Assembly: GCA_946803715.1 (NCBI GenBank)
Contig: CAMPET010000008.1
Span: 557,364 to 597,418 of the forward strand
Direction of reading: 5' to 3'
Source: Beroe ovata
Lineage: Eukaryota > Ctenophora > Nuda > Beroida > Beroidae
DNA: 40,055 nt
Both the position numbers and the translations under genes were made by a program. Each line of letters begins with the position of its first letter. Position 1 is the stretch's first letter. The notes under the pieces are model-generated. The model was given only the letters and a program-made list of their open reading frames with translations, ran no database searches and was not told the origin of the DNA. Of the stretch, positions 22,451 to 34,218 are shown piece after piece.

Positions 22451-23407
22451 ATGTCCCGCAAAAACACCTCCACCTGGGGAAGACAATTTTGTCCAGCCCA
22501 TCCAAATGTTCCATTGGTTGAAGATTACAGAGCAGGTGATACAGTATGCCCTGAATGTGGTCTTGTTGTGGGTGACAGAGTTATAGATGTAGGCTCAGAG
22601 TGGAGGACATTTTCAGATGACACTGGTGATGACCCTAGTCGTGTTGGGGCAGCTGAGAACCCCCTTTTGTCGGGTGACCTTACTACATCTATTCAATTCA
22701 CTGGCGAGAACTATGACATGCAAAGGTGGCAAAACAGAATTGGTCCATCTGGCAGTGACAGAGCTCTTGTTCAAGCATTTAGTGAAATAAGACTGATGGC
22801 TGACCGATTAAATGCTTCCCAAGCTATTGTAGATAGAGCAAATACTCTATTCAAGAAAATGACTGATACCAAAGCATTGAGAGGTCGGTCTACAGAAGCA
22901 AACTGTGCAGCCTGTCTTTATATTGCTTGCTCTCAGGAAGGTGCTGCAAGAAGTTTTAGAGAAATCTGTGCTGTCTGTACAGTGAGCCGGAAACAAATAG
23001 GAAAATCCTTCAAACTCATTCTACGAGCACTAAACACTAGTGTAGATATCATAAAAACTGGTGACTTCATGTCCAGATTTTGTTCTAATCTTGAACTTAG
23101 TCACAAAGCCCAGTTGATTGCAACTCATGTAGCAAGGCAATCTGTTGATTTGGACATTGTCACTGGAAGAGTTCCTGTGACAGTAGCAGCTGCTGCTATA
23201 TATTTAACATGTTTAGCTCTGGGGATTGAAAAGTCAGCAAAAGTTATAGGAGATGTCTCTGGTGTAGCAGAAGCTACTATCAAATCAACTATCAGAACCA
23301 TGATTCCTGCTAAGGATAGGCTTTTCCCTGCTGACTTTGTTCCTAAAACTGATATTAAAGAAACAACTTCACCAGCACCAGTTAATTATCATTCACACCC
23401 AACTTGA
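22451..23407 (+). CDS. GTF2B: Transcription initiation factor TFIIB, intronless
   Basis: 318 residues, full family length. TFIIB bridges TBP at the promoter and RNA polymerase II in the nucleus. Zinc ribbon ligands are C14, H17, C33 and C36 (FCPAHP and CPECG). The B-finger block GDRVIDVGSEWRTFSDD follows at about 41-58. The two cyclin folds follow: repeat 1 from about SGSDRALVQAFSEI, with ACLYIACSQEG and FREICAVCTVSRKQIGKSF; repeat 2 from GDFMSRFCSNL, with VAAAAIYL and IGDVSGVAEATIKS. ATG 22451 aligns with the short N-terminus of the family; the GTG before it is not used. No intron occurs, although neighbours are split, so a retrocopy or an intron-free ancestral copy are both possible. The 14-3-3 start codon lies only 196 bp downstream on the same strand. 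Confidence 0.95.
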   Translation: MSRKNTSTWGRQFCPAHPNVPLVEDYRAGDTVCPECGLVVGDRVIDVGSEWRTFSDDTGDDPSRVGAAENPLLSGDLTTSIQFTGENYDMQRWQNRIGPSGSDRALVQAFSEIRLMADRLNASQAIVDRANTLFKKMTDTKALRGRSTEANCAACLYIACSQEGAARSFREICAVCTVSRKQIGKSFKLILRALNTSVDIIKTGDFMSRFCSNLELSHKAQLIATHVARQSVDLDIVTGRVPVTVAAAAIYLTCLALGIEKSAKVIGDVSGVAEATIKSTIRTMIPAKDRLFPADFVPKTDIKETTSPAPVNYHSHPT

Positions 23408-23603
23408 ATAATAGTGTACATCAAATGTTATTGTTTTAATTGCATAATTTTTTATCAATTTGTATTGTAATAATTCTCATTTGCTTGATAAGTTATTGAT
23501 TTGTAAATCAGTGGGCTGAATTATAATGCAACTATTCTTGTACTCTGTACTATCTTTTTTTCTGAGCTCCAGGCAGACTACTAATTGTCTGCATTTTAGA
23601 ACA

Positions 23604-26600
23604 ATGGCTGAACCAATGAATCCTGATAGTACAAGAACTAGGGAAGACTTGGTGTACAAAGCCAAATTAGCAGAGCAGGCTGAGAGATATGAAGACATGG
23701 TTGAAAGCATGAAAGAGGTTTCAATTTTAAGAAGATTCTTTGCAAATTGCACACAATTCTCTAAGATTACAACTAATTTGTCACAGATTCCTTATGAATT
23801 TTGAAGTAACATTTCGAACCATTATCAGGTTGCTGAGCTAAGCTTCCAGCAGAGCTTAGAGCTATCAATTGAGGAGAGGAACCTCCTCTCTGTAGCATAT
23901 AAAAATGTTATTGGTGCACTTCGAGCTTCTTGGAGGATCATAAGCACCATGGAGAGTAAAGAGTCTGAGGATGCTAAGAAGAGTGCTGGTGGTGGAACTG
24001 CAGGTTTGTTTGTTTTCTCAGATTTTCAAATTAGTTATTGTTCATAATAACCAAGAAATCATAGAATTTCTATTGGAAGCTCAGTTTGAAACATCTGTGT
24101 TTGTTTTAGTGAGTACGTGTGACTGCACCATTTTCTCTGTCCTTGTTTATTTTTGATGAGCTATTCATTGGTGCTTTTAAAGATAGACACTCACCTCATT
24201 TTCAATCGAAAACTCGCAATTTCTTTCTTTGTGGGCGTGTTATCATTAATTCCTGTACAGCTCAACTTTCTATTCCACCAAATCCTAGAAAATGTGGACT
24301 GTAGTGTGATTGTTGTCTCCAAATAGGTCACCATATGTATGTGTGCACATGGACCGAAAACGGACCGACTGAAAACCGAACCGATAAAACTCGCAGAGAC
24401 AATCAAAGCACACTATTTAATCTAAAATGCGTGTTACAATTTCACGCTCTTTTTCAGTCCATCTGTTTCTGGTACATGAGCACATATGCCAGTATCACAT
24501 GCAGTCAATGGAAAGAACATGTGCTCAAATTCCAACTCAGCATTGTTTTGTTCATCTGAAGCCCGGCCCTTCTAGTTTTGATGACAAAATGATGGTTCAT
24601 TGCTCTTATTATGATTTTCTTCATAAGTTGACGAATTTTCATTCCTGTACTTTGAAAAGAAATGATTGTTCATAACATTTCATTTGATGTCACAGCAGAA
24701 TCCTTAAGGGGGTTAAATCGTGTCCATGAAACTAGGCATCATGGTTATTCAGAACTAAGCTTAGATATATACACATACTACTTTTTTAAACGATGGATTT
24801 TTTAGATAAAAACAAGCATTGCCTGAACCACCCCAGTTGCCTTGTTACAAGCCTTCATGTGGTGTAGTTCAAGCCTCTGGAATATGCATTTCATTGCAAT
24901 GAAGCAAGAAAAATCTGAGATATGATATGAAATACACCTACACATGTATCAATGTTGTTTCAACAGCACGTAACCGAAGTTGATGTCTCACTCACAAGTT
25001 GTTCCTAGAGTTCTACTCACTCCTCGTGCCTCACTTAATCCCACATCTCATAATATTCCTTTGCAGAATACAGAGTAGTGATTGAAAAGGAATTGAAGAC
25101 AGTTTGTGACGACATATTAGAAGTCCTCAATGAGAGACTCATTCCCAAATGTGCATCCGGAGCAGCAGAAGCCAAGACTTTCTACTACAAAATGTGTGGA
25201 GATTACTATCGATATCTTGCTGAAATTGCTGTTTCCGATGCAAGGAAGGAGGCTGCTGAGAAAGCACTGGCAGCTTATGGAAAAGCCACCGACGTCTCTG
25301 AGCCTCTTGCTTCCACTCATCCAGTGCGATTGGGACTGGCTCTTAACTTCTCAGTTTTCTACTATGAGATCTTGGCGACCCCTGAAAGAGCCTGTAGGCT
25401 AGCCAAAGCAGCATTTGACCAAGCCATAGCAGATCTTGATGCACTTTCTGAAGACAGCTACAAAGACAGCACACTGATAATGCAACTCCTGAGGGACAAC
25501 CTTACCCTGTGGACAAGTGAAGACAAGGACAACACCCATGTTCAGGACATAGAGGGAGACAGACCGGGGGACAACGAGGGCTAGAAACTCAGAGTTCAAT
25601 CTCCTTCATAATGTATCATAGCACATTCAGCGCCAACTTATATATTATATACTTAAATTCAGTCCATTCTCTATATACGTCGTTGAGCTTGGAAATATTC
25701 GTAGCAGTTGTTCCATGAATTTTGGAGTGCTTTGCATAAAATAGGAAATTTTGTCATTCGATCTTCGATTATGTAAATTGTAACTAATGTAAAGCGTATA
25801 TAATGTAGTATTCCCTTTTAAAAGTCTCTTAGGCCACTTGAATGATAACCTCTTTGCGTTGGCAAAGCTGGTTAAAAATTTCATCAATCTATTGATGATT
25901 GATTGGATTCTCCCAGATTTTCTCAAACTAAATGCATATGATATGTTATGTTTAATGTTGAATGTTAAATAATGTATTTTAAATGTTATTTCTTTATACA
26001 AAATCCATTTTCCTGTCTTCTCTAATTGTCTGCATAGTCTCGTGTATAAAGTATCTGAGTAGAAATATGTGAATATCTATGGTACTATTCAGTACTCACT
26101 GAGAACATTATTTTTGGGTCTGAACTCTGAAATAGGAAAGTTGGAACAGGTATCAATTTATGATGGATGTAAACTGTAAGCACATTGTACATATTTTGTT
26201 TAAAGTTGTTTTGTCATATTCTTGCAACTTCAACTTGCTATGTATCATTGATATTGTTTTGTGGTGTATCAATTTATTCGTAGACTTCTCCCATATACTT
26301 ACATCGCGATGTAGAAATTACATGAACCCTGTTACCCCATGTGTGATGAATGGTGTGATACACAAATCACTAATGTGTCCACTTTTTTGACTGGGTCTGG
26401 TGCTAGTTCCCTTAAATTGTACAACTTGCAGAATGTGTAATATGTACCTGTTTGGTATAGGTATACTGTGACAATGTCATTAACACCCAAAAGTGAATCA
26501 ACAATCATCTAACTAATTGTTTAAAGCACAAATTCCATGATACTTCTTCCATTCATATAACAGTCTTTACTTTGATACTTCATATATCTTTTATGAGCTG

Positions 26601-27386
26601 TCTATGATTTGAAAAACTTGTTCGATACTAAGTGTGAGTGAAGACTTTAGGGAGCACTTTTAATCTATTAGGCATGCTGCATGTATCTTGATTGATAACG
26701 TGCAGGTTGGTTTAATTCTCACTAAATGTAGATTCACGGAGTTACCGAACACACATTTCTTATACAAACCTCATTCTTCACACTTGTCCTTAATATGGCT
26801 TGTCAATGGTGTTCAGGTCACACGTCGTAGAAATGCAAGGCGATTCTAAAATCATACCTTTACAGAATACAGGAAGCAGATAGAAAAGGAGTTAAAAACA
26901 GTTTGTGACGATATTCTCTTGGTATTGGAAGGATTAATAAAGGATGCAACTAATGATGATGCTGTTACCTTCTACTACAAGATGAAGGGTGACTACCTCA
27001 GATACATAGCCGAGTTCTCGGTTCTTGAAGCAAGGAAAAAAGCAGCCGAGAGCGCATTGGCGGCCTACAAGCTGGCAACTGATTCATCAGACAAGCTTGC
27101 ATCTACCCATCCAATTAGATTGGGACTAGCTCTCAACTTCTCTGTTTTTTACTATGAAATCTTGGCTAGCCCTGACAGAGCTTGCAGATTAGCGAAGCAG
27201 GCGTTTGATGATGCTATTTCTGAGTTGGATGGCCTTCCTGAGGACAGCTACAAAGACAGCACACTGATCATGCAGCTCCTGAGAGACAACCTCACCCTGT
27301 GGACCGAGAACATGGACGGAGGAGAGGGCGAAAAGGAGGAAACCCAGGTCCAGGACATTGAGGGAGGGGATGAGGAGGCCTCTTGA
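23604..27386 (+). CDS. 14-3-3 protein with two alternative terminal exons
   Basis: 14-3-3 dimers bind phosphoserine/threonine proteins. Shared exons: 23604-23717 (38 codons, [20 protein letters not shown]...) and 23829-24003 ([20 protein letters not shown]...), holding the dimer helices and groove residues K63 and R70 (K49/R56 of human zeta). The second exon ends with one extra base g. Two exons then follow that both begin aa-TAC-AG after a TTGCAG or TTACAG acceptor: 25067-25584 and 26866-27386. Each encodes a whole C-terminal two-thirds to a stop (isoforms of 268 and 269 residues). Both keep the groove: K138/R145/Y146 in the first, K135/R142/Y143 in the second, plus [14 protein letters not shown] and [13 protein letters not shown]. 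Both end in acidic tails with VQDIEG. No second set of N-terminal exons is visible in 25585-26865, so alternative splicing or polyadenylation is the likely use. A conserved Arg is Leu in GALRASW. Confidence 0.93.
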
Positions 27387-28795
27387 GGGTCCTGTACATA
27401 CACCATGTATCATATGATGATGTACCCAACATAGTATTTTTATTAAATAGGGTAGAATAACTGCTTACATTCCATGGTACATCTCTTGACTTTCATGGCA
27501 CTTCATTATGTTTGTATATTTCAAATTTGAAGATAATTAAAGTAGTTACGTTTGATTGAAGTGGAATGGTTTAATATGAACTTTTCTTTCCTACCGGTAC
27601 CCTCATTTTCAAAGTGAGTTAGGTCAAAACAAACAAGGGAGACCACGTTTAATGGGATTCATATCTCACCCGAGTTTATTTCTCAAAATGTTGAACTGAT
27701 TACCTATGTACCCTATGTACGATTTGCTCGAAGATGATCATAACTGGATTTTGAAATATGGGGACTCACATGAAAGTTAAGGTATTATGGTGCAGATCTA
27801 GACGTGTGCATTCTGGTACGATTGTTGCTTCTTATTCTGACTATGTTGGTTGTAAGAATATAGCTCTTGGTGTTGTTGAAAGTTCGATATTAAATTGTTT
27901 TCATTTCTTTACAATAGACATGATATGGCTGTTCCATTCTTCCATAACTTATAATGACATTTCGTTGAACAAAACCCCATCAAAACATTCCATTCCATCC
28001 AAGTCTAAGCCACCATTAGATTGAACTTTTCACCTGGTTATTTGGAACCTTTTTACTTATAAACCATCCTAGAATTCATCAGTTTCCACCTGAGAAGATT
28101 TTCTACATCTCACTGTGTACTTTTCATTCAACAGTGATGTGTGCACGGTATATTTGCGCTACTTGCTGTTTACGTACTATGACTGAACATTGTTTACTGT
28201 GACACTTTGTCTATGGGGAATTCGCCATTGTGGGGTTCCGTACAGACCACTCTGTCACAGAAGTTGATAGCCTAATCACATTCGTATACTCTTTCTAGCT
28301 CCCAAGTCAATTGTTATCATTTATCAACCAATGTGCGATGAACCGTTCACAAATTTATTTTGTTGTACATGGCAATGTGAGACATATGTAATTTGTTAAC
28401 GTTATCTTTACCTACGAAGAAAAAAAATCATGCTTAACAAATCATTTTGTTTAGCTGCAGTGGTTAAGCATCATAAAACTGTGATATATCTTACATGAGA
28501 GAGCATCTGCGAGTAGAATTAGGTGTAAATGTGCATATTAATAATCGTTGCACACACAGACGCACTATCACTCACACACACACACAACATTGTGGTCAAA
28601 GCGAATTGAATAGAAAGGTGACACCAAAAATCGTTTGATATTATTTCCGATGGTTGCCAATTCTTTTCCAATTCGTACACATGACATCACTTACATTTCG
28701 TACACAACACTTATTTCGTGGAATATGTCGCCTCCCCTTCCTTCCCTCTCTGATTAATGCTTAGTACACAATATGCATGGTGTGTGTACTGTGAG

Positions 28796-28830
<35 letters not shown>

Positions 28831-29691
28831 GTGTAGTGTGTAGTGTGTATGTAAAAACAATTCACCCCCTGCTGATGATTCGCACGGTACAAACGCAACT
28901 ATCAATATTGCTCAATATAGCTGTAGTGCGTTTGTATGACAGTATGCAGGTGCGTGAGTAATGTGGGAATGTAGCTAGGCATGGTGATTGGTAAAACGTG
29001 ATTGGTAAGACGTATGTACTTTGGGCTGCGATTCTGTACTTGGACTACCAATTGTGTAAAAGTGGTACCGTAACAAGTATTCAATGTTTTTGTAATAAAG
29101 GATAATTAAAGGGTTAAATAGACAAGATACTATATTGCTGGGCACGACGCATGTACACCATGACCATAGAATGTGCGAACTGTGAATTAGTACACTGTGA
29201 CCTGCAGTTCCGGTTGTAAAATATTCCTGTGCTTGCGTCATACTACATTGACGCGTGTATTGTTAATAACATGTCGGATAGTAATTCAGTTAATAAATTG
29301 TTGGACTAGGTAGTAGAGCTGTTTTCGCAGCTCTTTTTGTGGGCGTTGTATTACGTATAAGATAAATACTAAATTAAAGTATCATGATAGTAAGTGTGTG
29401 TCCTAATTGTTACTGTATACAATGTATAAAAGTAGTTGCCTGTTCATTGTGTATGCTGTACAATGTACTTGTTGTGTATGCTTGTATTCCAGTGTTATCA
29501 GGAGAAAACTGTTGTGTTTAGGGAAGGTAATGACCAATGAGAAATTAGTTAGGGGGAATTGAAAAAACGCTGTCGCAGGAATATTTATTACCGATTATTC
29601 ATACTCAATCAATGAACCCTCCCTGACCCCTCTCTCTATCTCCATGCTAGTAGTTATGGAAAATGTCGGTTAACTCCGTACCAAGGACGCT
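27387..29691. other. Intergenic, no supported gene
   Basis: 3' flank of the 14-3-3 gene, with an ATTAAA signal near 27443, and the upstream region of VPS4. AT-rich with a short (CA)n near 28570 and a (GT)n near 28795. No exon with splice borders and protein-like composition was seen on either strand. Confidence 0.6.
28794..28834. repeat. (GT)n microsatellite
   Basis: About 41 bp of GT repeats broken by one TTTG, followed by TAGTGTGTAGTGTGTA. Short open frames across it are repeat artefacts. Confidence 0.95.
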
Positions 29692-32164
29692 ATGTCTGCT
29701 GGGGGAGCCCTTCAAAAAGCAATAGACCAAGTGTCGAGGGCCACGGAGGAAGACAAGAATGGGAACTATGAGGAGGCACTGAGACTCTATCAGCACGGCG
29801 TCGACTACTTCCTGCACTCGATCAAGTACGAGGCCCAGGGAGAGAAGTCTAAGGAGAGCATTCGAGCAAAATGTTTGAGTTATCTGGAACGGGCTGAACA
29901 AATCAAGAAATATCTGGGTAATTCACATGTTAAATTGTTTGAACAAGTCATTCTAATTGGGTTTTATGATTGCATGTGAATTGCCACATTTAAAGTCTCT
30001 GCTGTTTTACCCAGAAAACGGTGGTCCAAAGAAGAAGGCAAAAGCATCAGCTGATGGTGGCTCGAGCAAGAAGAAGACGAAAAAAGGAAACAACAAGTCG
30101 AGCAGTGACGAAGAAAGTGACGAAGAGAGCGCTGAGGATAAGAAACTGAGGGAACAATTGGAGGGTGAGAATTTGACAATCATGTTATTCTTTCTGGTAA
30201 AAATGTGATGTTTTTCATTATTCTTTATCATTATTCTTTATCATGTTTATTGTAGTAGAAAAATACGTGGTCTGTTAGCTTTTTACCGGATCTTCATAGC
30301 ATTGTCAAGTCCCTAATTCAGGCTCAAATTGGTTCATTACAGGTGTCATGGTGATGGAGAAACCTAACATTCATTGGGATGATGTAGCTGGACTCCACGT
30401 CGCAAAGGAATCTCTCAAGGAAGCTGTAATCCTACCAACCAAATTCCCTCATCTATTTGTCGGTATGTGTAATCCTATGAGAGGTGAGCTCATTTTATTT
30501 CGGTATCGCGTTCCGATTTGCAATATTTTCCAGGGAATTAAGTTACGATATACTCTGCATTATAGGAGCCTGCCTCGTAAACAGAACTTGTATATTTTAG
30601 TGTCCAATAGCGATATGAGCAGGTAGCCTCATTTTGTTTCTAACCGTTACTAGAAACTGGGACCGATATGATCCATAAGCTACTGCACTAGCAAGAAAAT
30701 TATCGTCGTTCGTGTGCAAAGTAGATTATCAAAGTGCGCAGAATGTGCTGAGTGCGCGTGCGCGTACGTGAATTTATTATTCCTTGTTGTTAATTACCAG
30801 ATAATCATGTCACAAACATTCTACTTTATTTGGTTGGACGCAACAATGTTTATCAAAGAGATCTAGTTCTTAGACTTCTGTACAATTTCAGGCAAGAGGA
30901 CGCCATGGCGAGGAATATTGCTATATGGGGTAGGTGGTTTAAATGCCAGATTTATTTTCCGGCAACTCAATTTTATATACTTGAGGTATTCATACAACCT
31001 CCGATCAGTTTTCACTTCTCTGACTCATTTCAGCCCCCTGGTACCGGAAAATCATACCTTGCTAAGGCTGTCGCTACTGAGGCTGGCAACTCTACCTTTA
31101 TAAGCGCGTCTGCATCGGATCTACTGTCGAAATGGCTGGGTGAGAGCGAGAAGTGAGTGATACAAGTCATTATCCTGATCTCGATCTATGATGGGAGTTG
31201 TAATATAACTGACCTCTCCTACTATCGCTCCGCAGATTGGTGAAAGGTCTGTTTGAGATGGCACGAAAGAACAAGCCCACCATCATATTCCTTGACGAGG
31301 TGGACTCGCTGTGCTCAGCTCGTGGCGAGGGAGAGAGTGAGTCAGCCAGGCGTATCAAGACAGAGTTTCTCGTGCAAATGCAGGGTGTGGGAAATAATAA
31401 CGAGGGAATCCTCGTGTTGGGAGCTACGAATATCCCATGGGGACTCGATTCAGCTATCAGGAGAAGGTACAATGCTGAAATTTATCGCGTTCTTTTTCTT
31501 CAGTAATGCCGCCGAACTCCATCTTCTTTTAGCAGCCCCGGTACATAATTGGGATTATTCAACCGTTTTCAAACGCAGGTTTGAGAAGAGGATCTACATT
31601 CCGTTGCCGGAGCCCGAAGCCCGAACGAATATGTTCAAGCTCAATCTAGGAAGTACACCTAACGTAATCACTGAACAACAGTTCATTGAACTAGGCAAGC
31701 GTGCTGATGGTTACAGCGGTGCTGACATTGGCATAGTTGTGAGAGATGCGCTCATGCAACCTGTGCGGAAAGTACAGCAGGCAACCCACTTCAAGAGAGT
31801 CTCCGGACCGGATCGTAACGATCCCTCCCGGCTACGAGATGACTTGGTGGCGCCATGCAGCCCCGGCGATCCAGGGGCATTTGAAACCAACTGGATGGAC
31901 ATCAATGGGGACGACTTGCTCGAACCCAAAGTGGACATGGTAAGTTTGTCAATTCTTAGAGTGGTCGCGGGCCAAAAGAGGCCACAAAGCAGAGGTTCGC
32001 TCGAGCTTAGCAGTTAGGAGTCATTGATCTACTTTCATAGGACTCACATTTCACTTTTTCAGAACGATATGTTGAGAGCTCTGTCCAACTGCCGTCCCAC
32101 GGTGGGAGAAGATGACCTCCGGGAGCACATAAAATTCACAGAGGATTTTGGACAGGAGGGCTAA
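29692..32164 (+). CDS. VPS4: Vacuolar protein sorting-associated protein 4 (AAA ATPase)
   Basis: VPS4 hexamers disassemble ESCRT-III filaments on endosomes and at cell abscission. Eight exons join in phase: 29692-29917, 30015-30164, 30343-30462, 30892-30929, 31034-31152, 31236-31466, 31579-31939 and 32063-32164, giving 448 residues (family about 440). The MIT domain is at about 5-75 ([35 protein letters not shown]). A Lys/Ser/acidic linker ends [10 protein letters not shown]. Walker A GPPGTGKS is at 178-185, with its Gly and Pro split by an intron after a 38-nt exon. Walker B is IIFLDE (D238, E239). The second region of homology is [17 protein letters not shown] (R294, R295). The beta domain and C-terminal helix follow ([22 protein letters not shown]). 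The ATG follows in-frame stops. An ATTAAA signal lies about 450 bp past the stop. Confidence 0.97.
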
Positions 32165-34218
32165 TCTTTACTGTCCGTTTGTGCGTTTGCGAGCTTTTAT
32201 ACAGACACATCATATACAGATGAGCATTGTTAGGTTTGATCTTGAATTTTCATACTGACCATTTCCTAATTCATGATTGGAGCATGAAAAATAGTAAGCA
32301 CTTCCAATCGATTTGCTGCAAAATTGATACAAATTCAGAATATGCGATTTCTTTTTATCCATCATTTCAGATTATTCCTGAAAATATCGAAGTTGTTTCG
32401 AAATTTGGAGCTAAGATAGATAAAATGCCAGGAAGCAGTTTATTTTTATTGTTCTCTCAATTTCTATGTTTTAACGTTAGTTAGGGAATCAGGTCGATTA
32501 TTTACCCCAGCTTAATGGGGATATCGAAAGTGATACAAGATGTAGTTAGTTTGACAGTAAATTGTATTTTGAGGAATCTTTTCGGCTATAATAATGTAAC
32601 TTGATTTTGATTCAATTAAAGTTCATAATACAGCTGTCTCGATTCGTCACAATTTATCCGAAATTAATTTGCAGGACGAGAAAGCTCTGAACGCGCGTAC
32701 GCGCTATGAAACATCGCGCGCGGCGCGTTTTTTTATTTGAGAACATCCTCACACGAAAAGTGCTTCGCGGTCTACCTAAACGTATAAAGAATGACCCTTA
32801 AATTGTGACTTCATATAGGTAGGCTTGGACATTTGATATCTGACGAACCGAAGGTTAAATCCCTGCTCGACTTCGAGTTGCAGAAATAGTCTACGCCTTC
32901 AAGCCGATCTTTAAAATCTATTCCATTTGATTTCAACACTCGTGGTAAGTGAATCATTCTGCAATTTGATACATTATATAGTATACTATAGGGGCTAAAA
33001 ATTTCATTTACACGCGGTGATGTGATGAAAATTACATTTTGCATTAATTAACGACCCGCCCAAGTTCATCTCGAAAGTCGGCAAAACTGTTACATTCCTT
33101 ATTAAAGTGAAGTACTGTAAGGACCGAGGCCTCCATCTTGAACCAAACTGTCTGTTACTTCCCGAATGTCTTGCAGTAATAATGTAATTAAAGAATGTTT
33201 ATTGCCCAGAGATGAAGCAGGCAATGACGCGATCAAGCCACTCACTGTTTATTCATGAGCTTATACACGTGTGTGCATGTGAGTTCTCCTTGAAATGGCG
33301 GTTTTAGTAGTATAATTCCAATCAACTGAATACACATATACTACACCAGTATTATTGTAGGTACAAATGGGCTTGCTCAGTGCTTGTTTGATATACAATG
33401 ATGTACACATTGAATTTCACATTCCGGTTACATTTCACTGTAGGTACATGATGTGTTGATGATGCATGAGAGATTTATCAAGGAGGTGATACTTGATATG
33501 TGTACAAGTATGTATATACAAGATCGCTACACTGAAACTTCTCCACCATAGACAATGTGTCAATGAAAACATGCCAGAACGGAATTATACATTGAACCGT
33601 TTTACATTTTAATTGCTGTTGGAAACAGATCCATCTTACGTTCGATTGTGATTATACAAGTGTAAGACGCATGTTCATGGTAATGTACAAATCAAAATGG
33701 TCTTCATAAGATGCTCACATTCATTCTTAGAAAACATATTTTATTCCCATTTTGTAAATCAATTTTATCAAAAGTACTTAACTTTAGCATATTATAACAG
33801 AAGTGCATTGTTTAGTAAAAACATAAAAACGGTCCCCCAGGATGAAAGGGAATTAAAAGAAAGCTTTAGAAACTGATTAGTGTTCATTGCTAAGAGTAGA
33901 ACGAGTACAGGGGTTGAGAGAAAATGATATCGGATCCTTCAGGACCATTTAAATCAAATGCCTTAATGAGTCTAACATATCATAATTAATATAATAAATG
34001 CATGGTAATAGGTTGATGAATAAGCAAAAGGTGAAACCCTTGTGTCTAAAGAATAACTCAAATCAGAATATATCATGAATAGGTTTAGTAATATTACACC
34101 CTTTAGTAACTATAGTACAAATAAAATGAAAAAACACGTGTGGAAAATGCGATCCATTAAAAAGCAATCAATCTCACGTGTAAAATTATAATTTGAATTG
34201 CATTAGTAATCAGCTTTA
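32165..34218. other. Convergent intergenic region, no supported gene
   Basis: Lies between the 3' ends of VPS4 (+) and tensin (-). It holds 3' UTRs and AT-rich DNA, with a small CpG-dense patch at about 32686-32735 (GCGCGTACGCGC, CGCGCGCGGCGCG). No coding signal with splice borders was found. Confidence 0.6.
32617..32622 (+). terminator. Possible VPS4 poly(A) signal ATTAAA
   Basis: ATTAAA in a T-rich stretch, downstream of the VPS4 stop in the sense orientation. It is one of several AT-rich candidates, chosen because it matches the second-commonest animal signal. Confidence 0.4.

Noticed and set aside
25585-26865. A second full 14-3-3 gene starting in the gap
   Set aside because: No sequence like the N-terminal exons ([14 protein letters not shown] or [15 protein letters not shown]) is present there.
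28711-28961. ORFs over the (GT)n repeat encoding HTHTHT or VCVCVC
   Set aside because: Pure microsatellite translation.
31253-32017. 254-codon frame across two VPS4 exons
   Set aside because: Its first part is out of frame with VPS4 and reads through the intron; the VPS4 exon model explains the conserved part.
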